The notes under the pieces are model-generated. The model worked only from the letters and a program-made list of their open reading frames with translations, was not told the origin of the DNA and did no database searches. Shown in pieces: positions 12,266 to 25,400 of a DNA stretch of 64,000 bases. The translations under genes and the position numbers were made by a program. Location: NCBI RefSeq assembly GCF_003086295.3, contig NC_092041.1, positions 94,141,827-94,205,826 on the forward strand, read 5' to 3'. Origin of the DNA: Arachis hypogaea. Lineage: Eukaryota > Streptophyta > Magnoliopsida > Fabales > Fabaceae. The first letter of the stretch is position 1, and each line of letters starts with the position of its first letter.

Positions 12266-13540
12266 AATTGGTGTACAAATGTCTTTTGCAAAATATTTTG
12301 CATTATATATAATTTATTAAAAATATATTTTGTTAAATCCAAGAGTAAAATATATAATATTTTAGTTTTAATATAACAAATTTAATATATTATCTGATTT
12401 TAATGTTATTATATTATTATAATTATTTAATATATATATATATATATATTAAGAAGATTATCATATATTTTATTATATAAAGGTAAAAATTTTTTGTTTC
12501 AAAAAATATAAAATAGATAAATACAAAAAATATAATTATATTTTATTTATTAGGTTAAGTATACAAAAAAATCATAATTTTATTAAATATGGGTTTGATT
12601 CACACTTCGTGTTCTAAAAAATATTTACCATCTAAAAAAAGAAAAAAATAAAATTTTTATCTAAAAAAATGCCTTAAAAAAAGACAAATGTATAGAATCT
12701 TTCAACGAGATAATACTTTTTTAACTTTTTTTTAAATAAAATCTATTTCAAATATATATACCATAGTTCTTTACTTCGATAAAGTACAAATATCTACATT
12801 TAATATTTTAAAAAAAACACACAATATAAATATAATCCTTTTTTATATCAATCTATTAAAAATAAGAGTCATATTTTTAGATATATATTATCATTCCAAA
12901 TAAATAAAAAAATATTTTTTTATAATTACAAAACATATAAATAAAAACGATTTGATCTTTTATATATATATATATATATGGAGAATGTTAGACAAGGAGG
13001 CTTTTCTATTCATGTATAGTAGTAACACAAGTTCAAGAGCCATAGCACTTAAACAGTACAGTCACACTACTAGGTTAATTTTTTTGGATATTGAATAAAA
13101 ATGGGTGTAATTTTTTAATATTAAAAATTATGGTGTTTTAAAAAATTTGGAAAACTATAGAATTGTAGAGTGCAAATTGTCATATCAAATTTTTTTTAAT
13201 TTATAAAAATAATACATAGACTGCGTATTATATTATTTTAATATTAAATTATAATACACAGTTTACGTATTATAAATACACAGTTTGTGTATTATAAATA
13301 CAATATATGTTCTGTGTATTGTGCTTGCACAAACAACATTCTTAAAATATTATAAAATTTTATTTTTTGTAACATTAATGTAAAACTCTCTTTACTCTTC
13401 TATATTAAAATAAAAAATCTACACTACTATGCCAAAAGAATATTAATCATCAAACATGAAAAAAAGGAGATGTGACCTTGCTGTACTTTCTTGCTTGCTG
13501 TTCTTTTTTCCTTGAATTTGTGATCTCGTCAGGGAAAAAA
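9601..13540. other. AT-rich intergenic DNA with TA runs
   Basis: No gene is supported. It holds (TA)n tracts at 12227-12262 and 12431-12449, a local duplication described separately, and three near-copies of an ACACAGTTTRYGTATTATAAA-like motif around 13240-13310. Otherwise it is featureless. Confidence 0.6.
11125..11905 (+). repeat. Diverged tandem duplication of about 0.4 kb
   Basis: About 11125-11480 and about 11555-11905 align along their length. Both contain TTACTTGATAAATAATTA, ATTAACTAACTA, TTGTTAAAAATATTATTATA and TTTAAAATATTATATATAAT in the same order, with scattered substitutions and small indels. This is an old direct duplication of non-coding AT-rich DNA. Confidence 0.7.
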
Positions 13541-14093
13541 ATGGGCCGGGTTGACCCGAATTTTGACTCTGATGAAATTAGTCATGTCCTAAATAAATAG
13601 GTCAAATCTAAGCCTTTTATTTTTCATAAGTTGTTTATAAGCTTGAATTTATTCTGTTTAAAATCCTGACAAGTTTACGAACTTACTCAAAAATTTTATT
13701 ATGTGAATTAGAACTTAAAACAATAAATTTAACAAATATCAATTGACATTAAATTTATTTTAAAATTTATAATTCATAATTTATAAAATATAATGCATTT
13801 ATATATCAATCATTAATCACATATTATAACCATAATTTTAATTCATAAATTTTTTTATTGAACAAAAAAATTATAATCTTAACTAATTTTGATGAATGAT
13901 TCTTTTTAGTTTTGTTATGTGTTTAATATAAATGAATAATTAAACATCTAAATTAAGAATAATTTATTTTTATAAAAAATATTTTGATGAGTGGACTCAA
14001 CGAATTTTATAAGCTTTTTTAAAAGTTTATACCTTAACTTTTTTTACTAATAAGTTTTATAAAAAAGCTCAAACCTAATCTGATTAATAAAAT

Positions 14094-15364
14094 GGATAAA
14101 TACGATTTTGGTCCCTAAAATATAGGTTGAAAATTTTTTTTCGTCCTCAATCTTTTTTTCAATACAAAATCGTCTCTAAGATTTAACTTAGTTTTAAAAT
14201 CGTATTTTTTACTTAAATTTTAAATTTTATTGTCAAATTACTCGTAACAAAAAAATTATTAAAAAAAAGAAGAATAAGAAGAGGAAAAGAACGGATGAGA
14301 AGGAGAAAGAGAATCATGGTGGCGGGGGAGGGAAGAAGAAGAAGAAGGGGGAAGATAAGGTGGCAATGACGCTAGGGGTGGCAATGGGTAGGGTAGATAA
14401 GGATTTGGAATCAATTAATAATCTTTTTTTAGTGGCTAAGGATTTTTTTCATTTAGTGAAAGATCTTTAATTCAACATCCACTTGAAACATATTTTTATA
14501 TAAGTATATAACATATACATATATAGGGTGCGAGTTGGTCGGGTAGGGTTGAGCTCAACTCGCACCCTACCCGACCCGCATGAAAACCCTACCTGCACCC
14601 TACCCTACCCGCTGCGGATCGGGTTGGCAACCCTATCCGACCGGGTGGGGTCGGGTTGGGTACCCGCAGGTAGAGTACATATTGCTACCCCTAAATGACG
14701 CCCACAAGAGAAGACGGACGTCAACGCCAGCAGATCGGCGAGGAGGACATCCACCGCGTCGCCGTTTTGCTTATCCTCCTCGCTAGTTCGCATGTCGCCG
14801 CTATTTCGCGTCCTCGCTTAGCTCATCGCTGCTCCTCGCATGTCGCCGTTGTTCCTCGTATGTCATCGCTGTTCCTCTCTAGGGTTCCAATTCTATTTCT
14901 GATTTGTTGATTTTGTTAATTTCAGTGTTGATTATTCTACTTCTGTTTTTTTTAATTAATTACATTGTTAAATTTATTGATTTTGTTAATCACATTGTTG
15001 TTGACTCTTATTCTATTTTGATTGATTTTATTGTTTTTCTGCTTCTGTTTCTTCTACTTCTGATTCTAATTCCATTTTTCTGCTTATGATATTTGCTAAT
15101 TAAAATTCTATTGTTGAAATTTTAGTTAAAATGATATTGAAATTTTAGTTGAAGAAAATGAAAAAGAAAAACAGATGTTGTTATAATAGAAGAAAAGAAA
15201 AAGAAGAATAGAAATGGAATATTTTAGTAAAAAAAAGAAATGTATTTTAATTCAAAAAACGTTTTAAAATTAAATTAAATTTTAAGGACGATTTTATATG
15301 CAAAAAAAGTTAAAAATAAAAAAAAATCAACCTATATTTTAAGGATCAAAATCATATTTAACCC
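14094..15364. mobile_element. Non-autonomous Mutator-like element
   Basis: Terminal inverted repeats of roughly 90 bp: GGATAAATACGATTTTGGTC on the left, and on the opposite strand from the right end GGGTTAAATATGATTTTGAT. A perfect 10-bp target-site duplication, TTAATAAAAT, flanks it at 14084-14093 and 15365-15374. No transposase is seen. The interior has a purine-rich tract and a GC-rich stretch (14700-14880) that could be captured sequence, but its frames match no family I recognise. A hAT-type MITE is nested at 14373-14693. Confidence 0.88.
14373..14693. mobile_element. hAT-type MITE nested in the MULE
   Basis: Starts TAGGGGTGGCAA and ends TTGCTACCCCTA, a 12-bp near-perfect terminal inverted repeat. 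It is flanked by a perfect 8-bp duplication, AATGACGC (14365-14372 and 14694-14701), the hAT signature. The 321-bp interior is non-coding. It contains a strong hairpin whose arms are GGGTGCGAGTTG and CAACTCGCACCC (about 14526-14567), then GGGT/ACCC-rich repeats. Confidence 0.88.
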
Positions 15365-17286
15365 TTAATAAAATAAGTCAAACCACGAGCTCTCGTAAAA
15401 TAGTCTCTCCCACTCTCACCCTAGATCTCATAATGGCTTAAGTATTTTGTTTAGTGGATATGATGATGCATGCATGATCTTATCTCAGTATATATAATAG
15501 AAACGCCTTAAGACTATATAAGTTGAACTTAGCGCACCATATACTAAGGTAATCTAGCGGTATATCTGAACAGTAAGATAGCCCCATCCATCACAATTCA
15601 AATCTATAACATTGAGTTACTTTAATCAATAATGTTATCCCAATAATTGGGTTGGACAATTACAAGTATTAACTAACAAAAATAGAGATGTGTATACACC
15701 TATAATACACAGATAAAGGGGACACATACAATATAAAACACAGCAACACAAATTTTAAAATTTTATCAGACACGGAAAGATCCATATTTATAAAATATAT
15801 TTTTTAGATAAATTACAATAATATTTTAATATTTTATTAATATTAAAATATAAATTAATTATTTAATTATTTTTAATATTTTATTTTAATTATATAAAAT
15901 ATTTAAAATATTTTTCATTTTAATAAATAATAATATATATTATTTCTAAATTTATTTCAAAAATACATATTAAGAATAAAACTAGGCAGACTAACACGTA
16001 ATAATATTTAAATATATTAAAATATATTCAAAAAAAATTTATTTTTTATTAAGACACGGTTGGACACAATAGACACTCGTGTCGGATGAATGTCAATGAA
16101 TATCGTGTTCAAAATATGTCTGACACGTAAAGACAGCAACTCAGTAAAATGTTCGTATTTCATAAGTATACACCAAAAATCAGTATCAAATCAGTTAACC
16201 GTATAAATTACATATTAAATAAAAGTATATATTAAAAATAAGTTAAATATACACACATATATATATATAGAACAAGTATTTGGTTTCTCTGCTTAGCTTT
16301 TATGTAGTTGTATATTTTAGTAGTTGGGTAATTAATTGCTGCATCATGGCATTGTCCTAAAAATTAATGGAGTTTATTTATTTATGGATTCATATAATTT
16401 CTCCAACAAGAGTACACCTGGAGGAAGATCACATTCACGATCATATTATATACAAAGTTTCTTTCATTCACAATCACACCACTTTTCTATGTAAGGAATT
16501 TCAAGGGTTTCTTTTCTTTTTTTTCCACCCCAAGAAAATAATACTGAATAGTGAGTGAAAAAGGGTAAAAAGGGTCATCCATTTTGTTTTTGTCATCTTG
16601 TGTGTGGGGGACTCACATGGCCAAGTTTTGAAGGAACACATTTTGTTTTTCTCTTCTCCCAAAGATGATAGGCATAGTGTAGTGTACTGCAGCATTTCAA
16701 ACGGAAAGGGATGAGAAAACAGGAAAGAATTTTTCTACTTTTTGAGCTTTGAAATTTTCCATGCAACTCATTCAGGTTTGTTGCAAAATTGATCTAGAAG
16801 TAGCAGACAGTTTGGAAAATTTATGGAAGTAGTTGACAAATAAATAATAAAAAATCTAACTGAGTAGTATTTCTTTGAACACGATATCGATTACTTTGTG
16901 CCAACATATTACTCATCCATAATTCGATGTAGTGTGGCCGATCCACATCCTCCAATGATGGATGCAATTTGGGTATGTTTAAGAAGGTGGAGACTCAGGT
17001 GCAGTTGTTTCACATAAAGTTGATAATTGAAAATCATTACATGATAATTTAATCAAACTTGTCAAATCATCTATAAGAGTTCTTGACTATCAACTTCACA
17101 AGAAGTTAACCTCATGTGAGTTTCCATTGTTTAAGAAACATTTCTCTAATCTAATTGCAAAACCTGGTCAACTAACTAATCTCTTAATAAACAAGAAGGA
17201 AAAATCTGAGACCAAAGCACATCTTAGAATCTAATATGAATTTTCGTAACATACCTGTTTATTTTTTCTGTCTATCTGTGGAGCAA
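15365..17286. other. Intergenic DNA downstream of the HOZ gene
   Basis: AT-rich in its left half, closer to average composition from about 16300. The part next to 17287 should contain the 3' UTR and polyadenylation region of the minus-strand gene, but no single polyadenylation signal can be chosen. Open frames near 16370-16690 are short and resemble nothing. Confidence 0.5.
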
Positions 17287-20200
17287 TCAATCAACATGAG
17301 GTCTAGCAGCTTGAAGCATCTCAACAATTAGAGTCTTAATATCCCTAAAAGAAAAACAGACAAAAAAAAGAAAGACTTTCAAGTGAATAATAAATTACAA
17401 CCAGCAAAGAAATCTTATTCTCCTGGTTTAATAATGATTGATTTTTCTTTTAATACTTTAAGAAAAGCCATAAGTCCATGGTATCATAGTAATAAGAGGA
17501 AGATCACCCTACTTAGTCATTCCCTTAGACGATTTTATATATACTAGTGTATTAATACGTACTAACATGCCTATTAATCCACTTTTCTATATATGTAATA
17601 ATGACAAGTATGTTGGTCAACATGAAAATTTCTTTACATTCTATCTAAGAAGTTTTTGATTAAAGTCTCAAAAATAACAAAGCATTTTGATGAATTATAT
17701 ATCATGAAGGATATTTTAAGGAAAAAAAATTTATGCACCAAACATCCCAATTCCCATTATATATTGTATAGACAATCATGAATACGATCCCAAAAGTATA
17801 AAAAAGAGAGGAAATATATAACACATGAAAAGGTTGTTACCGATATAAGACAACACTTATATTCAATCAACTGAAATAATAACCTAGACAAAACAGGCAA
17901 TACTACCATATCCAATTATCCATCAAAAAGGTTGAAACAAAGCATAGGTTTGCATAAGTAAACTGGTTACTAGAAGAGAGAACTTAATGAACATCTATGA
18001 TTCTGTACTTTCTGTCTGCTGCACGTCGAGGAAAAGGTACTCTGAGCTTGAAAGTATCACCCTTATAACCAGCCTATAAAATAAAAGAACGTAAGACATC
18101 TAATGAAGAAGGAAGAAACTTCAAAGGAGATGTAACTGCAAGAGAGGAGATAAAACTCTTGGAACTTTAGAAGGGCCAAATATATCATTAAGAATTTCAT
18201 TCGTTTAATTTGGTGAACTTTAAAAACTCCTAAACTAAAAAGGTAGCAACCAAGGAATAGTGATAAATTTAAAACTAAAAATACCTTGACATTGAAGCCA
18301 ACACTATCAACATCTAGCATGTATGCAGATTCCACCTGCAAATGGTCAACTCCGAAAATTAATGCTGAAACATCATCACCTGTTTCCCCCATGAGAGGGG
18401 AAAATGTAGTAATTTGGAATGCATATTGTTTTTGGAATATGTAATTTTATTTAGCCCTCTAATGGCCCGGCAATTTAGCACCAAGTAATACATTGTTATC
18501 CTCGTCCATTTTCTTAGGCATGTTCATTTGCATCCTACCTAACATCATTGTCTCACACCAATATCTTAAAATAGGAATTCTAAATGATGATAACAGGTGA
18601 ACTAAACTGCGTAATTTCTCGCCGATATCATATACTGCTTACTGTAGAATGTTCAAGATTACATACCGGAACTGAGGTCCAGTGCTGCACAATCACTGTT
18701 GTATCCTCAGCATGATCTTTGTTCATATGAGACTGATAATAACATGGTTAATCATAGAACAATTAAAGGCTGATTATTTACATGAAAAATATGATGGCCA
18801 GTTAAAGATCAATACCGCCACCGGCTTGGAAAACTGAGCTAGGGGATCAACTTTTGCAGCTTTATATTCATCTGGACTGAACTCTGAAGTCAAGCCAAAA
18901 AGTTAAATAAAATGGTGTAACAGATAATTTAACACAAGAAATTTACTTAACAGATAATTTAACACACAAGAAATTCACTTGTGATACAGAAATGGTGGTT
19001 GTTTATTCCTGCATCTTCCTATTATTATGGCGAAACATTATGAAGGGCATTAACCAAAGAGAAGAAAGACATCAAATTTTCATCTCAAACTGAAAGAATT
19101 CTCAATACATATATTTTTCTCATGCTTACCCTAAAACCAGATAAAAAAGCCATGCAATTCCAATCATCCCCTATAATACAGAATATGCATTTGGCTTTAT
19201 TTTATTCGTTTATTCTTTTGCAGGTTGATTGTATTATTATGTTGTGTTCACTAACAGCAGCTAACTATCCCTCACAGAACCAAAATAAAAAAGGGCAGCC
19301 TGCTCCATAAGCATCCTGCGATAACGCAGGGTCTGTGGAAGGGCAACACCGAAAGAGTGTAATGTACGCAGTCTAACCTGATAATTAATACTAAGTCTAA
19401 AACCCCCTATTGCATGCAAGACTCCAATCATAATGTTAAAGGATACCCCCTCTTTTCTTTTTCCCCAAACCACCACCACCACCATCTATCTCTCTTGTGA
19501 GTTTCAGAATAGCATTAACGGGAAAATAAACCAACAAGAAGGGCATAGTTAGCAAACCTCCTGATCCTAACAAAGCTGTAGCAACACCTGACACATATCG
19601 TACAACTTTCGGTTCAATGCGCAGAAAATGGAAGTCCCCAAAGTCAACCTTTAAAAAGTGAAATTGATACTGGTTAATTATATAATGATAAGAAGAAAGG
19701 AGAAAAGAAATGCAAGAATAGAAGAAAGATGAACAAAGTTACCCAAAATGCATTGGGATGTCTTGCCAAATATGCAGCTCGTACGGCTTCTTTATCGTTT
19801 TCAGGTACCTAAATAACATTTTCACGAAAATATTTAGAACCCAGCAGCACAATAACTATGTAAGGATTATGTAGCCCAAACCACAATAGTAAAAGCAAAT
19901 GAAAATATTGAGAAATGAACAGAAGATATTAACTTACAGAGACAGCATCACCGTGTAAAGTGACAACTAGATCAGTCCTATCTTCAGGATCTCTAGGCAC
20001 CAGCAGTGAACATTTAGGATTTGCAGCCAAGTCCTGTAAAATATAGAAAACATGACTCTTTAGCTATGGAAGTAAGCCTTTGATTTGGTAAGAGCTGGAG
20101 TCGGGGTGTTTGTTTTGATTTATAGTTGTCAATATGATCGTGTGCTTGTTGCGGACATGCTAAATAAGATTGGAAATTGAATTCATAGCCTTGTACAAGC

Positions 20201-22131
20201 CAAGTTCGAAACAATGTGCTAGATGGTTATATAGATAAGTCATTTTTGAAAACCTCAACTTACATATGGATTCGTAATCCATCAGAAAACTTTTGGGGAA
20301 ATGAAAAGAAAAGGAACCTTCGTATGAACTGCCAAGTCGCTCACTGCTAGTATCGGATATCCATTTGCATCACATGCAAAGTCCACCATCGACCCAGATG
20401 GATAACCCTCAAACTTCTGCATGTTAATGATTAGATAAGTACTGGATATTTGAGTTGTCAGCGAACAAATGATAAAACAAAATTCTATGTCATACTGTAA
20501 TGAGTAAAAAGAGGCCCAATAGCGCAATTAGAAATTTCTCATTAGGAGTAGAATTTACTATAAATTGAGTAGTAGTGATAGAATCAAGGAAGGAAGTATT
20601 GAGTGAAATGTATCTTTCTTTGGAATTCCATCAATGGAATTATTCTCTCCCTGTATCTCTCTACCCTAAGTGATTCTTCTCTAATTTCTCTCTAATTAAT
20701 TAATTCTTCTCTTTTATAATTTCTTCCCCTTAAACATGCATATGAATGTAAAAGTCAGTCAAATTAAGTTTCACTGCTATGCCAAACATGGACTTTCCAT
20801 TATCAATCAGTTTATCAGTGTGATTCAGGTGGGGGGCAAGCTGTTTGCAGTACCTTCCTAGTTTTCAGAATCAGAAGAACCTGAATATGTTGTGGGCATG
20901 AACAGAATACGAAAACTAAACATCCAAAGAGGGAAAATCTCTCTCCATGTCTCTCTTATTTAATCACAATTTCATTTTCCGTAAAGCTGTTTTGGCATTT
21001 CATCTAGATAAAGATATCTATTTGACAAAGGAGATTAATTTTGACACAATTACGGTTATGAGTTTTACACTATTATTCAATCACTTAGAAATATATGTGA
21101 AACCTTTGAAATAAGGAAAGCACAATTACCGTTATGAGTTTTACACTATTATTCAATCTCTCTGACAGATTCATGTGTTGATTCTCATGATCTAAGATCA
21201 ACTACTATATTCAAACTTCGTAGCACATAAAAAAGGCACAATCAATTCTCCAAGTTCATGGTAAAGGAAAGCACAGAAACCTTTGAGTAGGTAGATAGCA
21301 TCCCGCGCACGCTGCGATCAAGGAAAGTTCGAATTTCTTCTACCGGTGGAAGCCTAGCAGCTTTTTCCTGCCAACAGCAACAACATCATCATTATACATT
21401 TGATTTTCAACTAATCCTGCAGAGTTCTGATATCTACAAAACCATATTATTGATCAAACAATGTTGTAACTACTTTGAGATTCATTCAGTACTAACATAT
21501 AATTAATTTGACATAATACCTGATGCGCCTGAATTAACTGAAAAACATCATCTTTGTTGATGTTAACACCGCCAGGGGATGCAGTCTGATTCAGAAATCA
21601 GCGTTAGCCCGCAGTAATAAAAAATATAAAAAAAAAAAATCACAAACACATACACAGAGTCGAGCTAAGATAATCGTAAGTTCATAACAATAACATTAGG
21701 TTGATTAGAACAACAAAACTTTCAGCCATCAATCAATTCATAATTGTAGTGATCAGATACAACCCAAAAAACAGTTGATTGCCAGAATTATATTAATAAA
21801 AAAAACAAGAATAATTAAACTTCGGAATAATCTTATGCAAAGTTTGACTTTTTAAGCTTGCAAGCTAATTATTTTGCAATTGGGTCAAAGAAAATGCATG
21901 AAAGGGAGAAAAAGAGAGTGGGATTACCGGAGCGGTGGATTGGGGTGAAGCGGCCATGGAAACAGAAAGAGTAGGAGTGAGAGTGGGAAAGGTGAGGGAG
22001 TTTGGTGAAGAAGAGTTGCGTTGGGGTGTGAGAGGGGAAAGAGGGACGAGAGAAGAGGGTTTATTAATATAAATGCCATTTGGCCGAGAAAATGGGGAAA
22101 TTTTCATCAATGGCGTCACCATAGTCTTCAT
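17287..22131 (-). CDS. HOZ: Chloroplast HugZ/PPOX-like protein, At3g03890-like (12 exons, 338 aa)
   Basis: Exons: 22131-21928, 21585-21520, 21367-21281, 20416-20318, 20033-19938, 19808-19743, 19648-19558, 18883-18816, 18732-18667, 18335-18285, 18073-18009, 17344-17287. All introns are GT-AG and the 1017 coding bases stay in frame. The start is the first ATG of the leader; no ATG lies further upstream in that frame. Residues 1 to about 70 are Ser/Thr/Pro-rich and poor in acidic residues, like a plastid transit peptide. Residues about 90-240 form a PPOX-type split barrel (KFEGYPSGSMVDFACDA, LAVSDLAVHTK, RIEPKVVRYVSG). Residues 260-338 are the HugZ/DUF2470 C-terminal domain (SHMNKDHAEDT, LDVDSVGFNVK, LRVPFPRRA). 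From memory the Arabidopsis homologue is a dimeric plastid beta-barrel protein implicated in haem degradation. Length fits the family. If the last intron is retained, translation ends YRIIDVH after residue 320. Nothing looks broken. Confidence 0.9.
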
Positions 22132-22259
22132 CTTTTGTTTTGGTTTTGCTGTCCCAACCGACCAACCAACCAACCACTAACCTCACTTTCCTTTCTTTCT
22201 TCTTTCTAGTTTTTTAGTTGCTTCTCCTGATGCTTTTATTTTGAGAAGGATTTATTTAT
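22132..22259 (-). promoter_or_regulatory. 5' leader / proximal promoter of HOZ
   Basis: The stretch upstream of the ATG at 22131 holds a run of GGTTGGTTGG repeats (22150-22180) and CT/AG-rich sequence typical of plant leaders. No clear TATA box can be placed. The LINE remnant begins a few hundred bases further upstream, so the promoter is compact or extends into transposon-derived DNA. Confidence 0.4.
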
Positions 22260-22409
22260 GATGTGCCCGTTAATTTTTTTTTTTTTGGTGATTGAAAATT
22301 TAAAATAATTAAGCAGAAAAAAAAAGTCTTAAGAGATTAAGAAACCATACAGCGATTTTTTTAAATATTTATCTTAATTTTTTTTAAAACATGGAAAGTT
22401 CTATATGCT

Positions 22410-25400
22410 ACGAATATGATTTTAATGTCGTCTTTGTCATTGTGTTTACTACTGTGTTTATATCTCAGAGGATCAAACGAAAATCAACATGTCACTTTTA
22501 AGTCATGATATCTCTAACTTTAAGCACCAAAAGATATACACACTCGGCATTATCATGAGAATTGTTAACAAGAATGAAAGCCTTCAGGTAATTCGTTTCA
22601 CAAATCACATCTTTTTGTCCCAAGTTTCGGGCTAAAAAATATTCTCTTCAAATAACAAACATCTCTCCTTGAAGAATATTGCAGCTCTCTATTGTTCCCA
22701 AACAGCTTTGTTGCCAATTTTCGTTTCAGTCTCTGTTAATATAGGCAAAACCAATTCGATCCCCAGAACTAAAGTAACTAGCATCACAATTGATCTTAAA
22801 AGTATCCATCGAATGAGGAATCCAAGAACAACTAATAATAGAAGGAATAGAAACTTGTTGCAATTCAAAGACATTCTGAAGCTCCTGCTCGAAGGCTAAA
22901 ACCATACGAGCCACTTTAAAAGGAGGCCAAGACTCATGATGGTTAAAAATTTCATTGTTCTTAGCTCCCCAAATCCACCACAAATCAGAAAAAATCTAAA
23001 AAGGATGTTATTTGTTATGGGACAAGAACCAGTTCTTCAAATCTGAATGATGACTGAAAATCTCTAGAGTCTGTCAAACAAACTGAGCTTTCGAGCAATT
23101 CCGAATACAGTGGAAAACTATTTTCTGGCAAGTCAAGCAACTGGGTGACTATCTGTAGATGAAAGGCCTCTCCAAAGATGAAAAACCAGCAGTGAAGAGT
23201 ACCTCTTGCAGACAAAGTCAAGCTAAGAATTTGATCTTTTTCGGAACAAGCTGACGCCAAAGTCAAAGCCAATTCCCTCTCTTCTCCTATCCAAATATCT
23301 TCTTGCAGAGCTATAAGTACCCATTACCGGCATTATAAACCTTAGCAGCCCCACTGGACCAAGTCCAACCTACCACCAAACCTGCTTGCATATCCGGGTT
23401 GTAGGAGAGAATACTTTCATGCAAAACCTAGTGAAGAGGAGAATAGACCTTCTCAAGGTGCCATTCCCAACCGACCATAGATCTAAAATCTGGATATCCG
23501 AATAAAAAATGTGAACATAATATATCTCATTACATAACTACCCCTCTTTCCTCCATTTAGAAAACCAAAAATTCTGGTCCAAATTCCCAATGCACCAATC
23601 AAATTAATCCTTCAAAATATTCCAAATTTTACACGGACTCCTCCAAATATAAGATATGTTATCTGTAGAACGTCTGAAAGCATCACCCAGAGAAAAACGG
23701 TATTTAGTTGCCAACAGTTGAAACCAAAGCTTGCAAAGATGATGAAAGAGTTTCCAAACTAGCTTCCTAAGAAGAGCAACATTAGCACAAAGCAGATCCT
23801 GTATTCCTAGACCACCAAACTTCTTTGGAGTGACCAATTCCTTTCAGCTAACAAAATTTACCCTCCAACTATTGGCTTGACCTTTCTAGAGAAAATTTCT
23901 CATCATAGATGCTACAGTCGCCACAACCAAATTGATCAAACAGAACATTTCTGCCTTGTTTAGTAAATGTCCTTTCCGGATGACTAACCGTCGGAACTTA
24001 TCCAAAACCTCATTAAAAGATGTTTGGGTCACCCGAGAATGACTAAGAGTAATCTCGAGGTATTTGTCCAAATTTTGGACGAAACGAATGAAGGACACCC
24101 CCAGTAAAGATTTCTTTTGTAGTCACTGAAATATTACGGGAACACATCACTTTAGACTTCTCCACATTAATCTTTATCCCATAAGCTTTACAGAAACTCT
24201 CCAATGCTGCCATTATATTTTAAACTTGTTGTTTTTTTGCTTTATAAAAGAGAAGCAAATTATCAGCGAACATTAAATGAAAAATTCTCGGAGCCCCTCT
24301 AGAATAGCAACCAGCTTCCACCTCCCCATAACAACTTGATGGTTGATCAAGCAAGACAGTCTCTCTATACATAACACGAAAAGATATGGTGACATAAGAT
24401 CTGCTTGTCTAAGGCCCCGTCTAGGAGTAAAACTGTCGACTCTATCGCCATTCCAGAGAATAGACAAAAAGGATGAAGTGACATATCTCATAATCAGGTT
24501 GACTGTAGGAATAGGAAAATTGAATGAAAAAATTAATCTTAAATGCTAGAGTTCCTTTCTTCGATTTAATCCTTTTCATGAAATGAAAAATCTCTTACGC
24601 TATAATAATGTTGTCTGGTACTCCCCTTCCAGGAATAAACCTCCCTTGGAGAGGGCCAACAATATCCGTGTGATGAGGGTGGAGTCTGTTAATCAGAACT
24701 TTAGTTATGACCATGTAGACCACATTATAGAAACTAATAGGTCTAAAGTCTTTCATTGATACTAGTGAATCCACCTTAGGAATTAGAATCAGAAGAGTCT
24801 CCATCATCCTTGAATCAATAGTACCCCCAGAAAAAAGCTTTCCTAAACATATTCCAAACATCCGAACCAATAATCTTCCAGTATTTCTTGAAGAAGTAAG
24901 CTTGGAAACTATCCGGACCCGGTGCTTTAAAGGAATTCATGCTAAAAACAGCTGACTTAACTTCCTCCATAGTAACAGGCGCAGTAAGATTACAACAATC
25001 TTCCTCATTTAGAGAAGGAAGTGGGACTTCATCCAGACACCCCAAATTAACATCCTCTAGCTGACAGAATAAGCTATTGAAAAAAGATTCAGCTTCCCGG
25101 CTAAGAGCCTCTTGTAACAGCTCAGACTACCCGCTAGCACGATATTGTCCGCTTTGACACACAAGGCCTCACGGTTTTGTCTTTGATGATAGGGATGCTA
25201 GTCGAAGCCCCCCACACTCACTCGTCAAAACGCGTCATGCTAGGGAGAGGTATCCACACCCTTATAAGACATGCTTCATTCTCCTCCCCAACCGATGTTG
25301 GCCTTACACCTCTGGATCCGTCTCCCACACACTATCCATGAGAAAGAGATCATGAATCTTATTTATCTTCCGCCACACAAGTGTCTGAACATAGAAGAAG

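Noticed and set aside
18063..18392. 109-codon minus-strand frame over HOZ exons 10-11 as a separate gene
   Set aside because: It reads through introns of the spliced HOZ gene; only the exon parts are conserved.
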